From positions 1-20,564 of the forward strand of contig JAPYSD010000009.1 in NCBI GenBank assembly GCA_029936705.1: a DNA stretch of 20,564 bases, written 5' to 3'. The DNA is from Croceicoccus sp. GTDB lineage: Bacteria; Pseudomonadota; Alphaproteobacteria; Sphingomonadales; Sphingomonadaceae. Below are positions 7,263 through 15,236 of this stretch, piece by piece. Each line of letters starts with the position of its first letter. Positions within the stretch are counted from its first letter, which is position 1. The notes beneath the pieces were generated by a model. It made no database searches and was not told the origin of the DNA. It was given only the letters and a program-made list of their open reading frames with translations. The position numbers and the translations under genes are program-made.

Positions 7263-8390
7263 TCAGGCGGCCTTTCTCTCAATGACTGCAAAGATCTTGT
7301 CCCACATCGCTTCCGCCTTCGCCTTTTCCGCTTTGGCATGAGGCGCGATCCGGCGCGACAATTCGCCCAAACGCACTTTGGCGATGAAATCATCGACCAG
7401 TGCAGTCCAATCCTGCTCGTTCGACAAGTCGAGATTCCAGCGCTCCATGTCGTAGTCCCGCAGCAGCTCCTCATATTTGTGCGACCAGCCACATGCGATA
7501 ACTGGCACTTCATTGGAAAGTGCACTCACCAGTGAATGGAAGCGGGAGGAGATAATGAAGGCAGCCTCGGCAATGACGGCCTTCGTCTGTAGTGTGGAAT
7601 CGATTTCTACAATGGGAAGCGGGGTCACAAGCCTAGCATTAATCCGATCAGCAATGCCGCGATCGCTCCGCCCTTCGTGGAGAAGGATCCGCAGGTCGAC
7701 GCCTGCGTCGATCGCGGTTCTGGCCGCCTCGCTCATAAAATGCAGATAAGCTTCGGCCCTGCCTCTGTCGCCGGACGCGAGCACCTTCTCATTCGGGATC
7801 AGCCAGGCAACGCCGCGCAACGAAGCATGTTCGGGAGCGAGAGCGGGTAGAAGCAGGTTCGTGAAGTCGGGCGCCTGAGTGATCCTGCTCATATCCACCC
7901 CGGCTTTGCCGGCAAGCCGCATCGATTGTTCATCCCGCAAGAAGGCAATATCGAAATCGTTCGCGGCCCCTGCAAAACCTTTGGCCATTTCCGCATTCTC
8001 GAACGGCCCGACCGCTTGCGGCAGCATTACGGTGACGTGGCCGTACTCCCTCGATTCACGTGACCGGCGGTTGAGGTTGCGGATGTTCCGCGGCCCCCAG
8101 AAGTCGCCATAAGCGAATCCCGAAGCGTCAAGCGAGACCGTCACCTCTCGCCGCTTGATCAGGTTGTCCTTGCGCAGGACCCAGCCCGGCAGCATTAGTT
8201 GAAGCCTCTGAAGCTTCCGCATCGGTTCCAGAGTGCCGACGACGTCGAGGCCATCGCGGCCCTCAGGCTTCATTTCGGTTACTGCGAAACGAGCATCGGG
8301 AAAGCGGGCACGAATCTGCTCACGGATCGCTTCGAGCATGAGAACCGCACCTTTGTTCTTGTACCAGATGCCGACAACTTCGAATATCAT
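7263..8390 (-). CDS. Polysaccharide pyruvyl transferase family protein
   Basis: A 375-residue cytoplasmic protein of the polysaccharide pyruvyl transferase family (GT-B-like fold), which transfers pyruvate from phosphoenolpyruvate to a glycan as a ketal, or has related transferase roles. Recognisable features are the N-terminal NKGAVLMLEAI (12-22), where family members show a Gly-rich N(xx)GD-like entry, SLDASGFAYGDFWG (86-99), MLPQAVGPF (122-130) and the hallmark C-terminal segment SSRFHSLVSALSNEVPVIA (281-299) with Arg283 and His285. The length is typical. Its ATG overlaps the flippase stop codon (TCAT on the + strand at 8387-8390), so the two are translationally coupled. The adjoining epimerase and sugar transferase are pseudogenes, so whether its acceptor glycan is still made is open. 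Other reactions in this family, such as colanic-type WcaK roles, cannot be excluded. Confidence 0.88.
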   Translation of the reverse strand: MIFEVVGIWYKNKGAVLMLEAIREQIRARFPDARFAVTEMKPEGRDGLDVVGTLEPMRKLQRLQLMLPGWVLRKDNLIKRREVTVSLDASGFAYGDFWGPRNIRNLNRRSRESREYGHVTVMLPQAVGPFENAEMAKGFAGAANDFDIAFLRDEQSMRLAGKAGVDMSRITQAPDFTNLLLPALAPEHASLRGVAWLIPNEKVLASGDRGRAEAYLHFMSEAARTAIDAGVDLRILLHEGRSDRGIADRINARLVTPLPIVEIDSTLQTKAVIAEAAFIISSRFHSLVSALSNEVPVIACGWSHKYEELLRDYDMERWNLDLSNEQDWTALVDDFIAKVRLGELSRRIAPHAKAEKAKAEAMWDKIFAVIERKAA

Positions 8391-9946
8391 CCTTGTGTCT
8401 CCATAATGTCAGCCCGCGGTTTCCCTGGCGTTTCGGCTACGCCAACATCCTTCTCCCCATCCTTCGCGGAGACGCCCACGTGATAGCGGCCGCGACCGAC
8501 ATTAATGAGGTTCACCGCGACGCGCCGCGAATTGGGGCTGAGTCCGAGCGCTGCCAGCGCACCGAGTGCGGACGCGAGACCGACGCTGACCAACTCGAGT
8601 ATTGGAACTAGTCCGGCATAATCGGCAAAGTAGTGCCCGGCGGCGGCCCCGACGAGGGCACCAGTCCCCAAAGGAAGGGACGGAAGCATCGCGCGCAGTT
8701 GGTCGCCGGCCGTGATCGTACCGGCCCTTCCGGCAATCAGGAATCGTGCGGGTAAGGTCAGCACCGAGCCGATCGAAAAGCCCGCGACCGCAGCTAGGAA
8801 GCCGAATTGCGCACCAATTAATGCGCCCCCAGCCCTGAACACAAAGTCGAGGATGGCGATCAGCCGCAATTCGCCAACGCGGTTTTGGGTGATGAGCAGA
8901 TTGCCGATCGGATAGATCCCGCCATAGATCGCAAGCGCGGGTGCTAGATAAGAAAGCGCCACGCCGCTCTGCTCCCACTGCGGGCCTAGCAGGACCAGCG
9001 CCAACGATGGCCCGGCAAAGAAGATAAGCGCCGATGCGGGAATAAGCAGCATTGAGAGCATTTCGACCAGCGAGATATAGGTCGTGCGGTAGTGATCTGG
9101 ATAGAGCCGAAGCCGTGCGAGTATCGGCATATTCGCTTGTCCGATCGGCTCAAGCACATTGCTAAGGGGCAGTTTAAACAGGGCGTATGACCGGTTGAAA
9201 TAGCCGAGCAGAGCCGAATTGAAGAAGTAGCCTATAATCAGTGTCGTCGACTGCCGCGAGGCCTGATTCAGGGTCGCATAGATCGAGGTATTAAAGCCAA
9301 AGTACAATAGTTCGCGAATGCCCTCGATGCGCCTTGGCCGGCCGGGCACCCAGCGGGTGAGATAGATGTTAATGGCCGCGCGCGCTATCGACTGGGCCAC
9401 CAGTCCAACGACGATCGCCCAGTAGTCGCGGCGAATAAGTGCCAGCGCGAGCGTTACGATGAAACCGACCGCGACCGCCGCGGTATCGCAAAAGGCTACT
9501 TGCCTAAATTCCAAATTCCGCTTCATTATCGCATTGTGCTGCATGGCGAAGCCGCCGATCGCGAAGCCGATCACCGAACCGTACATGATGACGCGAACTT
9601 CAGGTTCGTTGAAATAGCCGGCGATCATTGGCGCGCCAGCTATGAAAACCAACGACATCAACAGCGTCGAGACCACGTTAAACCAGAAACAAAATGTCAC
9701 CTCGGCCTCGTTGATCTCTCCTTTGCGGAGGATCGCGTTGGTGAGGCCGAAGTTACGCAACGCATCGCCGAGCGAAACAACCGCCATCGCCATGGCAGCA
9801 AGGCCGAAATCACGTGGCGATAGGAAGCGCGCGACTAGGATCGTCGATGCGAGGCCGATCAGAGCCGTTGCGAAACGACGAATCAGAAGCATCATGGGCG
9901 CGCTCTTGGCGCGGCTCTGTACCTCTTCGACAGTCATGGATTTCAT
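8387..9946 (-). CDS. Wzx-type polysaccharide flippase (MOP superfamily)
   Basis: A 519-residue integral membrane protein with about twelve to fourteen hydrophobic segments. It has the N-terminal pattern of lipopolysaccharide/exopolysaccharide exporters related to WzxC: LLIRRFATALIGLASTILVARFLSPRDFGLAAMAMAV at about 20-56 is read here in parts, with FLSPRDFG the typical loop after the first helix. The later segments GYFNRSYALFKLP and PIGQANMPILARL (roughly residues 248-280) are also typical of this subfamily. Such proteins flip undecaprenyl-linked repeat units across the inner membrane. It is the first gene of the - strand polysaccharide operon and is coupled by a four-base overlap to the pyruvyl transferase. 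Two start codons are possible, at 9946 and three codons later at 9937; neither has a strong ribosome binding site. No damage is visible in the frame. Confidence 0.9.
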   Translation of the reverse strand: MKSMTVEEVQSRAKSAPMMLLIRRFATALIGLASTILVARFLSPRDFGLAAMAMAVVSLGDALRNFGLTNAILRKGEINEAEVTFCFWFNVVSTLLMSLVFIAGAPMIAGYFNEPEVRVIMYGSVIGFAIGGFAMQHNAIMKRNLEFRQVAFCDTAAVAVGFIVTLALALIRRDYWAIVVGLVAQSIARAAINIYLTRWVPGRPRRIEGIRELLYFGFNTSIYATLNQASRQSTTLIIGYFFNSALLGYFNRSYALFKLPLSNVLEPIGQANMPILARLRLYPDHYRTTYISLVEMLSMLLIPASALIFFAGPSLALVLLGPQWEQSGVALSYLAPALAIYGGIYPIGNLLITQNRVGELRLIAILDFVFRAGGALIGAQFGFLAAVAGFSIGSVLTLPARFLIAGRAGTITAGDQLRAMLPSLPLGTGALVGAAAGHYFADYAGLVPILELVSVGLASALGALAALGLSPNSRRVAVNLINVGRGRYHVGVSAKDGEKDVGVAETPGKPRADIMETQG

Positions 9947-10713
9947 CGTCGAGGCCCTAGGATTGCGCTATTGGGAAGGTTCAGTCCGACAAAGTGACCG
10001 TAGACCTGAGCCTGGGACTGCTTTCGACCGATCTATCACCGAAAATAGCAGCCTTCGCGGTTCGGTACGCTAGAACGAAATCTACGGTTTCGTAACAAAG
10101 AATACAAAGCTAGCTATCGACCGAGCCTGACGACCGAATGCCGGAGTTATACTGCACTGCAGCATTTTTGGCTTCAAGGACCCTGCGGTGGCATGTTCTC
10201 GTCATCGTACGAAGCGAATATGGATAGGCCCAGGATTTCTGAACGTCTTAGATCCTTAATTTGCCGAAATGAGGCAGCGATGCGCAGGCCCGACTTAAGT
10301 CATAAATTCAAGCGTGATATGCTGGCCTAGATCAAAAAAATAGGATCTCAGGAAGGCCGAGGTTTCAAAACGGCTCGGCGTTAGCCGGCACTCGCCTTAA
10401 TCATGGGAGCAGCAGCTGGCGAGGCATATGTCTGGCGATGTCGGCAAAGTTGGGCGTATGACTGAGTTGGCAGCAATACGATAAAAGAAGTCGCCGGCCA
10501 CGGTCGTGAAGCACAGAATCTCCCGCTTTCAGCATCCCGAGGGGGGCAAGCGTACGAGCTCGATAGAGATAATCGTTATAAACTGTAGCGGAGACTGGAC
10601 TGGAATTTCCGTTAGCCGGATTATTATTCCAACGGGACGATGCATAAACCCGTCTAAATAGCTGCGCTCTTAATGGTATTGGCTCGGATAGAGCTGGCAA
10701 CGCATTCGACTAG
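9947..10713. other. Long gap between flippase and response regulator
   Basis: About 770 bases without a gene I can support. It must contain the promoter of the flippase operon, but I see no convincing -35/-10 pair. A - strand frame from 10700 to 10401 would encode 99 residues from a TTG without a ribosome binding site; it resembles nothing I know. A + strand ATG at 10220 gives 36 residues (MDRPRISERLRSLICRNEAA at its start) with only a weak ribosome binding site. Both are unproven. The lower GC and scattered stops suggest non-coding or decayed DNA. Confidence 0.4.
10334..10379 (-). terminator. Possible terminator downstream of the kinase-regulator pair
   Basis: Read on the - strand, GCCGAG (10379-10374) pairs with CTCGGC (10361-10356) across a 12-base loop, and a run of seven T follows about 15 bases later (10340-10334). 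The gap between stem and T-run is longer than in standard intrinsic terminators. AGATC/GATCT at 10329-10333 and 10344-10348 brackets the T-run. The position would suit the end of the kinase-regulator transcript, some 335 bases past the regulator stop. Confidence 0.3.
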
Positions 10714-11112
10714 TTATCCCGCCAGAAAGCCGCTTGTCCGCCTGAGCCGCTTGTTCATGAGTTGCTCCGCGACAAGAACCATCCTGTCGAGGGCGACAGG
10801 CTTTGTAAGATACTCGTCCGCACCCTCATAAAAAGCGATTCTCTGATCCTGTTCCCCTGCAATCGCTGTCAACATCATCACGGGCACCATTGCAAGATCC
10901 GGGTCGATCCGCATCTGCTGGAGCACCGCGCCGCCATGCATGCGAGGCATTTTCTGGTCCAGTATTGCCAGGTGAGGTGCCCGGAACCGCATGGCGGCCA
11001 GTGCAGATTCTCCGTCTTGCAACCAGCCAACCGCATGACCTGCTTGAAAAAGCTGGTCCCTAACCATCTCTCCCATAATCGGATCGTCTTCAGCTAAAAT
11101 TATGCGGCCCAT
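10714..11112 (-). CDS. Single-domain response regulator (CheY-like receiver)
   Basis: A 132-residue protein that is a receiver domain and little else. It has the acidic pair Asp9-Asp10 (LAEDDP), the phospho-acceptor Asp52 in LAILDQKMP, the switch Thr82 in MMLTA, and Lys104 in YLTKP. All phosphorylation residues are present. No output domain follows, so it acts through protein contacts or as a phosphate shuttle, as CheY, Spo0F or DivK do. It is co-transcribed with the hybrid kinase, whose stop codon lies eight bases upstream. A GGAGGG sequence directly abuts the ATG with almost no spacing, which is unusual. No alternative start exists in the frame after the upstream TAG. The Hpt domain of the kinase is the obvious phosphodonor, by inference. 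Confidence 0.93.
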   Translation of the reverse strand: MGRIILAEDDPIMGEMVRDQLFQAGHAVGWLQDGESALAAMRFRAPHLAILDQKMPRMHGGAVLQQMRIDPDLAMVPVMMLTAIAGEQDQRIAFYEGADEYLTKPVALDRMVLVAEQLMNKRLRRTSGFLAG

Positions 11113-11120
11113 CCCTCCAT

Positions 11121-14100
11121 TTACCTAGAAACCCGCTGAAATGCCAACAATTGTTTCAACTCCTCCTCAAGCTCCGCTCCACTGAGACGGCGCAAGGCGG
11201 CCTCGCCTCTTCGACATGCCTCGCCTAACTCAGGCTCACCGAAGTATGCCGCGGTTCCAGAGAGCTGATGCATATCGTTTAGTAAATTGTGAGCGTTGAA
11301 GCCGCTTGGTGATTGAAGAGATAGTTCGAGATTATCGAACATCCGATCCCGCTGCGCCTCGTAAGCGAGCGTCAAACGCTCGTTCATTGCATTTGGTCTC
11401 CTAACGCCTTGGCGTGCACATTGTCCAAAGTCAGCTAACGCGCGTTTGAGCTTGGAGAACTCCAATGGTTTGGCCAGATGCGCCTGCATGCCAACCTTCA
11501 GACATGCCTCAATATCATCGGCAAAAGAGTTAGCGGTTAGCGCAACGATCGGAAGGACTTCGGCCGAGTAGCCGTTCTGGCGAAGTCTGCGCGTTGCTTC
11601 GAATCCGTCCATTTCCGGCATGCGCAGATCCATCAGAACCAGATCAAAGGGCTCGCCAGCCTCTTGCGCTTTGTCGACATGCTTCAGCACCTCAATGCCA
11701 TTGCCGACAACTGTAGCCTCCAAACCGAGCCGAGCGAGCATCGACTGTAAGACGAGCGCATTGATTTCGTTATCTTCCGCCACAAGAAGTCGTAGCGATG
11801 TCTGCACCGATCGGATCTCACGATCGTCTGTGCCGGATTCACAGCACGCGATTGAGCCAACATCGTCCTGCGTTTGAACAATCGGCAGCCGAATGTTGAA
11901 CGTTGAGCCTGAACCTACACCCGATTGCACTTCCACTGATCCGCCGAACCCGGCGACCAGGTTTTTGGTAATGGCCAACCCCAGACCGGTGCCTCCAAAT
12001 CGATTTGTTACCCCGGCATCGGCCTGCTCAAAGTATCCAAAGATCTTCTCCAGTTTCTCCGGCGCTATTCCTACCCCGGTATCTGTCACCCTAATTTTCA
12101 GCTGATCACTGGTGACCGATTTATCGAGACTGACGTAAATCGAAACGGACCCTTCGTCAGTGAATTTGATCGCATTACCGATAACGTTGTTGAGGATTTG
12201 GCGAAGCCTTAGCGGATCAATTTTTATGATACTTGGCACGGCATTCCCGAAGTCGCAGGTCAACGCGATGTCTTTTGACTGAGCAAGCGCACGAAGCCCC
12301 TCGACCGTCGCCCCGATCTGCTCTCTCACGTCGATGGCTTCTGGAGCCAGGGTCAACTTGCCAGATTCCATCTTCGAAACGTCCAGAATGTCATTGAGCA
12401 AATCGAGCATGCTTTTCCCGGAATGGACAATGAGCTCAACCATCCGCCTTTGCGGTTCGGTTAGATCCTCTTCGGCCAACACCTGTGCAAATCCTAGGAC
12501 GCCATTCATCGGCGTGCGGATTTCATGACTCATATTGGCAAGAAATTGTGCTTTCGAGGCCGCTGCATGGTCCGCAAGTCGCCGAGCTTCGAGCAATTTT
12601 TCTTCTGTCGCTTTACGATCGGTAATGTCTACCGCGACACCCACATAAGCCACCACGTTATCATCGGATCGCTTCTCGGGCCGCGCCATCACGGCAGCCC
12701 AGCGAACCGAACCGCTGGCATGCACGAAGCGAAATTCGTCAGCATATGCCTGGCCGTGGCCGGTAGCTGCATGCCACATATTAACGACCCGCTCGCGATC
12801 ATCCGGGTGTAGCGAACGTATCCATCCCTTTCCGATTGCACAGAATGCATCAATGCCGGCAAGCTTTTCCCAGGCACGATTGACATATGTGCAGGTTCCA
12901 TCAGCAGCCGTGCGGAAGATCCCTGCCGGCGACAGGTCGCTTAAGGTTTCAAACGTTCTTTTCGCCTCAGCCAACCTCTTCTGACTTGCCGTTTCTGTAG
13001 TAATATCGATGACGGCGCCCAATATCCCGTCATCATCTCCGTTCTCATTATCAATCGTTTGCGACCGAACTCTGATTGTTCGCCCGCTGCTCTTCTGAAA
13101 TACCGCAAATTCATTCTTTCCTCGTGGCATTTGCGAGAGGTTTTTCCAGAATAGCGATTGAGCTAGTTCCTCGCGACTGCCAACTTTATCCCAGAAAGCG
13201 ACATTGGCATATCGTAATTCACCCGTGGAGGAACGCCGAAATATGCCGACCGGCGAAAGCTCTGCAATTTGCCTGAAACGATCTTCGGCGAGCCTCTTAC
13301 TGCGAAGGAGAGCTGCAATCGGCAGGCCAATAGCGAAGCTACTGGCCAGAAATACCTGTAGGACGAAAAGCTTTTCGGAAAGATCGCCGCGAACTAGATT
13401 GATAGGGCCGTGTCCATACGTAGTAGCGACGCTGGCAACAATTGCGAGATTCAAGATTGCGATAGCATTTCCAAAAGAGCCTAGTCGGAATGCGTAAAGC
13501 AAGACTATGGGCGCATCGAGAAACAGAAAAGGGAATTTCGTTTGCCAGAAGGTATAAACGCTGACCGTTGTGCCGATGGCTATGACCAGCACGCCTTCGA
13601 CTAACATCGCCTGCGTCAACTTATGACGACGACACCACGCATCAAAAAGGATCGTCATTGCAGGCGTAACGATGAGCAGGCCGAGCGCATCCGCACGGAA
13701 CCACTCCCAAAAAACGCCCGACAGTTCAACACGCAGTGTGCCGGAAATAATGATTGCGGCACAAATGGCGGAGACACTGCAAGCGGCAACCGAAGTCAGC
13801 GCAAATACCCCAATTTCCCGGTATTCAGCAAAATTAGGTCGTAAAACTTTGAAATAGTTGAGTAAAAGCAGCGCTACTGTAACCTCGACAACATTGATAG
13901 ATGACATCAAAAAGGCAATGGATACTGAATCTCCTACGGCCACATTTGCGACTATGTTGCTAGCGAAACACGTAGCGATTAGAGGAACGTAATGACTTCT
14001 CTTCGCTCTTAGTAAAACGCAGAGAAGGATAGCGTTCGGCACCCAAACTGCCGCAATCCTGCCTCCATCTCGCGTCAGGCTAATGCCAACATAAGCGCTA

Positions 14101-14174
14101 AGGCCGAAACAGAGGCCAAGCGATACAAAAACCACAATGTGCTTTACAAGGCGACTCAGCCCCACCGACAACAT
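11121..14174 (-). CDS. MASE1-PAS-PAS hybrid histidine kinase with REC and Hpt
   Basis: A 1017-residue membrane-bound hybrid sensor kinase. Residues 1-290 form a MASE1-type sensor with about eight spans, including AAVWVPNAILLCVLL (41-55) and WFRADALGLLIVTPA (158-172). Two PAS domains follow (about 296-395 and 405-520; the second ends VGVAVDITDRK, typical of PAS/PAC). HisKA carries His550 in NMSHEIRTPMNG. The ATPase domain shows NVIGNAIKF, DTGVGIAPEKLEKIFGYF and FGGTGLGLAI. A receiver domain carries Asp849 in LMDLRMPEMDG, and a C-terminal Hpt domain carries His969 in MHQLSGTAAYFGE. The full His-Asp-His relay is therefore in one chain and can pass phosphate to the single-domain regulator encoded eight bases downstream. 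The ATG has GAAGG about six bases upstream. MASE1 ligands are not generally known. The neighbouring PilZ gene and polysaccharide cluster suggest surface or lifestyle control, but this is inference. Confidence 0.93.
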   Translation of the reverse strand: MLSVGLSRLVKHIVVFVSLGLCFGLSAYVGISLTRDGGRIAAVWVPNAILLCVLLRAKRSHYVPLIATCFASNIVANVAVGDSVSIAFLMSSINVVEVTVALLLLNYFKVLRPNFAEYREIGVFALTSVAACSVSAICAAIIISGTLRVELSGVFWEWFRADALGLLIVTPAMTILFDAWCRRHKLTQAMLVEGVLVIAIGTTVSVYTFWQTKFPFLFLDAPIVLLYAFRLGSFGNAIAILNLAIVASVATTYGHGPINLVRGDLSEKLFVLQVFLASSFAIGLPIAALLRSKRLAEDRFRQIAELSPVGIFRRSSTGELRYANVAFWDKVGSREELAQSLFWKNLSQMPRGKNEFAVFQKSSGRTIRVRSQTIDNENGDDDGILGAVIDITTETASQKRLAEAKRTFETLSDLSPAGIFRTAADGTCTYVNRAWEKLAGIDAFCAIGKGWIRSLHPDDRERVVNMWHAATGHGQAYADEFRFVHASGSVRWAAVMARPEKRSDDNVVAYVGVAVDITDRKATEEKLLEARRLADHAAASKAQFLANMSHEIRTPMNGVLGFAQVLAEEDLTEPQRRMVELIVHSGKSMLDLLNDILDVSKMESGKLTLAPEAIDVREQIGATVEGLRALAQSKDIALTCDFGNAVPSIIKIDPLRLRQILNNVIGNAIKFTDEGSVSIYVSLDKSVTSDQLKIRVTDTGVGIAPEKLEKIFGYFEQADAGVTNRFGGTGLGLAITKNLVAGFGGSVEVQSGVGSGSTFNIRLPIVQTQDDVGSIACCESGTDDREIRSVQTSLRLLVAEDNEINALVLQSMLARLGLEATVVGNGIEVLKHVDKAQEAGEPFDLVLMDLRMPEMDGFEATRRLRQNGYSAEVLPIVALTANSFADDIEACLKVGMQAHLAKPLEFSKLKRALADFGQCARQGVRRPNAMNERLTLAYEAQRDRMFDNLELSLQSPSGFNAHNLLNDMHQLSGTAAYFGEPELGEACRRGEAALRRLSGAELEEELKQLLAFQRVSR

Positions 14175-14671
14175 CCCTGACCCTTCTCATTGATTCATCG
14201 CCAAATTTTGCAGCAACGAGATCGAGAAAAGGTTAACGCTTATGGCCAATAAAACCGCGGAGAGCAGTTAGCCATCACCACCCTGCTCCATCGGCCCAGG
14301 AGATACACTTCCACCGCGGAAACATGATACCGAAGCCCATAGACATCACAGCTCATTTTGATTGAGGAATGTTACGGCATCGTCTGCATGTTCTTCGGCG
14401 GTTATGCCTAATCAGTGAAGAGTGTTGCAGCGGCATGCTTCATCGCATGTAACGACAACCGCGATGCGCCCTCTCCATCCGCGGTCCTGCAATTGAGCAT
14501 GCACTAACAAGGCGGTTTCAGAGGTTCGAGTGTCTCGACGCTGGGAGCGAAGAAGACTCGCCAAATCCAGCTGCCAAGATCCTGAAGTTTCTCCGGGCGA
14601 GCAGGAGTGTTGCCGAGCGTCTCTGCGGCACTCCTTGCAGGTTGGTGTCAGAGCGTAAAGGCAAAGCCGCA
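14175..14671. other. Gap between PilZ gene and hybrid kinase
   Basis: About 500 bases with no gene I can support. A - strand frame at 14672-14412 (86 codons) begins within the end of the PilZ gene, has no ribosome binding site and an unnatural composition rich in Arg, Cys and Ser, so it is probably chance. The kinase promoter should be in the 14175-14280 part, but no convincing promoter boxes are seen. No tRNA or repeat is visible. Confidence 0.4.
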
Positions 14672-15031
14672 TCAGCAGGCACGTAGCGGTATCGCCTCAA
14701 CGGACTCCAAATCGGGCGTCTTACCTTTCTGAAGGGTCGCCAGAACGTGGAGATAGACTGAAGGATACAGCGGCTGAAGAAACCGGAGCCCAGCCTCTAT
14801 GCCGCGCTCTAACCATTGGATCTCGGCTTCAATGGGCGCCAGGCCACCGAAGCGAACTGTCAGCCTATCACCGAGGTTCAAGCCACGAGAGACGCCTTCC
14901 AGCCGCGCGCCCCCTTCTGTCAGATCAACTAACCGCGCAGGGTAAGCGATTCCGGAACCGATACGATAGCTGCACGAAGCCTTGACGGAACTCCGCTCCT
15001 GAAACTGGGTGGGTATCTGCGTTTGTGCCAT
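14672..15031 (-). CDS. PilZ domain protein (c-di-GMP effector type)
   Basis: A 119-residue protein made almost entirely of one PilZ-like domain, which in this family binds cyclic di-GMP and modulates motility, polysaccharide output or transcription through protein contacts. The second half of the binding motif is clear in LVDLTEGGARLEG (34-46), matching D/N-x-S/T-x-x-G. The upstream Arg-x-x-x-Arg motif is degenerate: the best candidate is Arg13-Ser-Ser-Val-Lys17, so affinity for the nucleotide may be reduced or lost. Later strands (GDRLTVRFGG, EAEIQWLERGIEAGLRFL) fit the barrel. The ATG has no Shine-Dalgarno sequence (it is preceded by CCTCTCTGC) but lies ten bases after the stop of a short ORF with an excellent one. 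Translation therefore probably depends on that leader. A hybrid kinase gene follows about 500 bases downstream. Confidence 0.78.
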   Translation of the reverse strand: MAQTQIPTQFQERSSVKASCSYRIGSGIAYPARLVDLTEGGARLEGVSRGLNLGDRLTVRFGGLAPIEAEIQWLERGIEAGLRFLQPLYPSVYLHVLATLQKGKTPDLESVEAIPLRAC

Positions 15032-15041
15032 GCAGAGAGGT

Positions 15042-15104
15042 CTAGTCGAATATGCCTAAAGGACCGTAAACCATATTGGCTGTCTGGTTTTCAGATTGAG
15101 TCAT
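15042..15104 (-). CDS. 20-residue leader ORF before the PilZ gene
   Basis: On the - strand, GGAGGGAGAC is followed directly by ATG and 20 sense codons (it begins MTQSENQTANMV and ends GPLGIFD) to a TAG at 15044-15042. The ribosome binding site is nearly ideal and is stronger than any other in this region. The PilZ ATG lies ten bases after the TAG and has no site of its own, so coupling or reinitiation is the simplest reading. The peptide is not rich in any one amino acid, so it is not a classic attenuation leader. It could also be a functional micro-protein. I do not recognise it. Confidence 0.6.
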   Translation of the reverse strand: MTQSENQTANMVYGPLGIFD

Positions 15105-15236
15105 GTCTCCCTCCAGAATAACGGCATCAGACAGTTGTGACGCAATATCGATGCGAAATGAAAAAATCGCTAAATTCGCGCCATCCATACTCGAGCAGAT
15201 ATTTAATCACTAACAACGTTGTGGAAGGGCGCTAAG

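Noticed and set aside
6785..7525. 246-codon - strand frame taken as a gene
   Set aside because: The frame joins antisense-like sequence inside the pyruvyl transferase gene to a few codons of the real epimerase start. It is explained by the broken epimerase from 7216 onwards.
10401..10700. 99-codon - strand frame after the response regulator
   Set aside because: TTG start without a ribosome binding site and no recognisable family. Kept only as a comment in the gap entry.
14515..14545. GGTTCGAG resembling a tRNA T-arm
   Set aside because: No acceptor stem, anticodon arm or CCA end can be folded around it.
14412..14672. 86-codon - strand frame after the PilZ gene
   Set aside because: No ribosome binding site, Arg/Cys/Ser-rich composition, no known domain.
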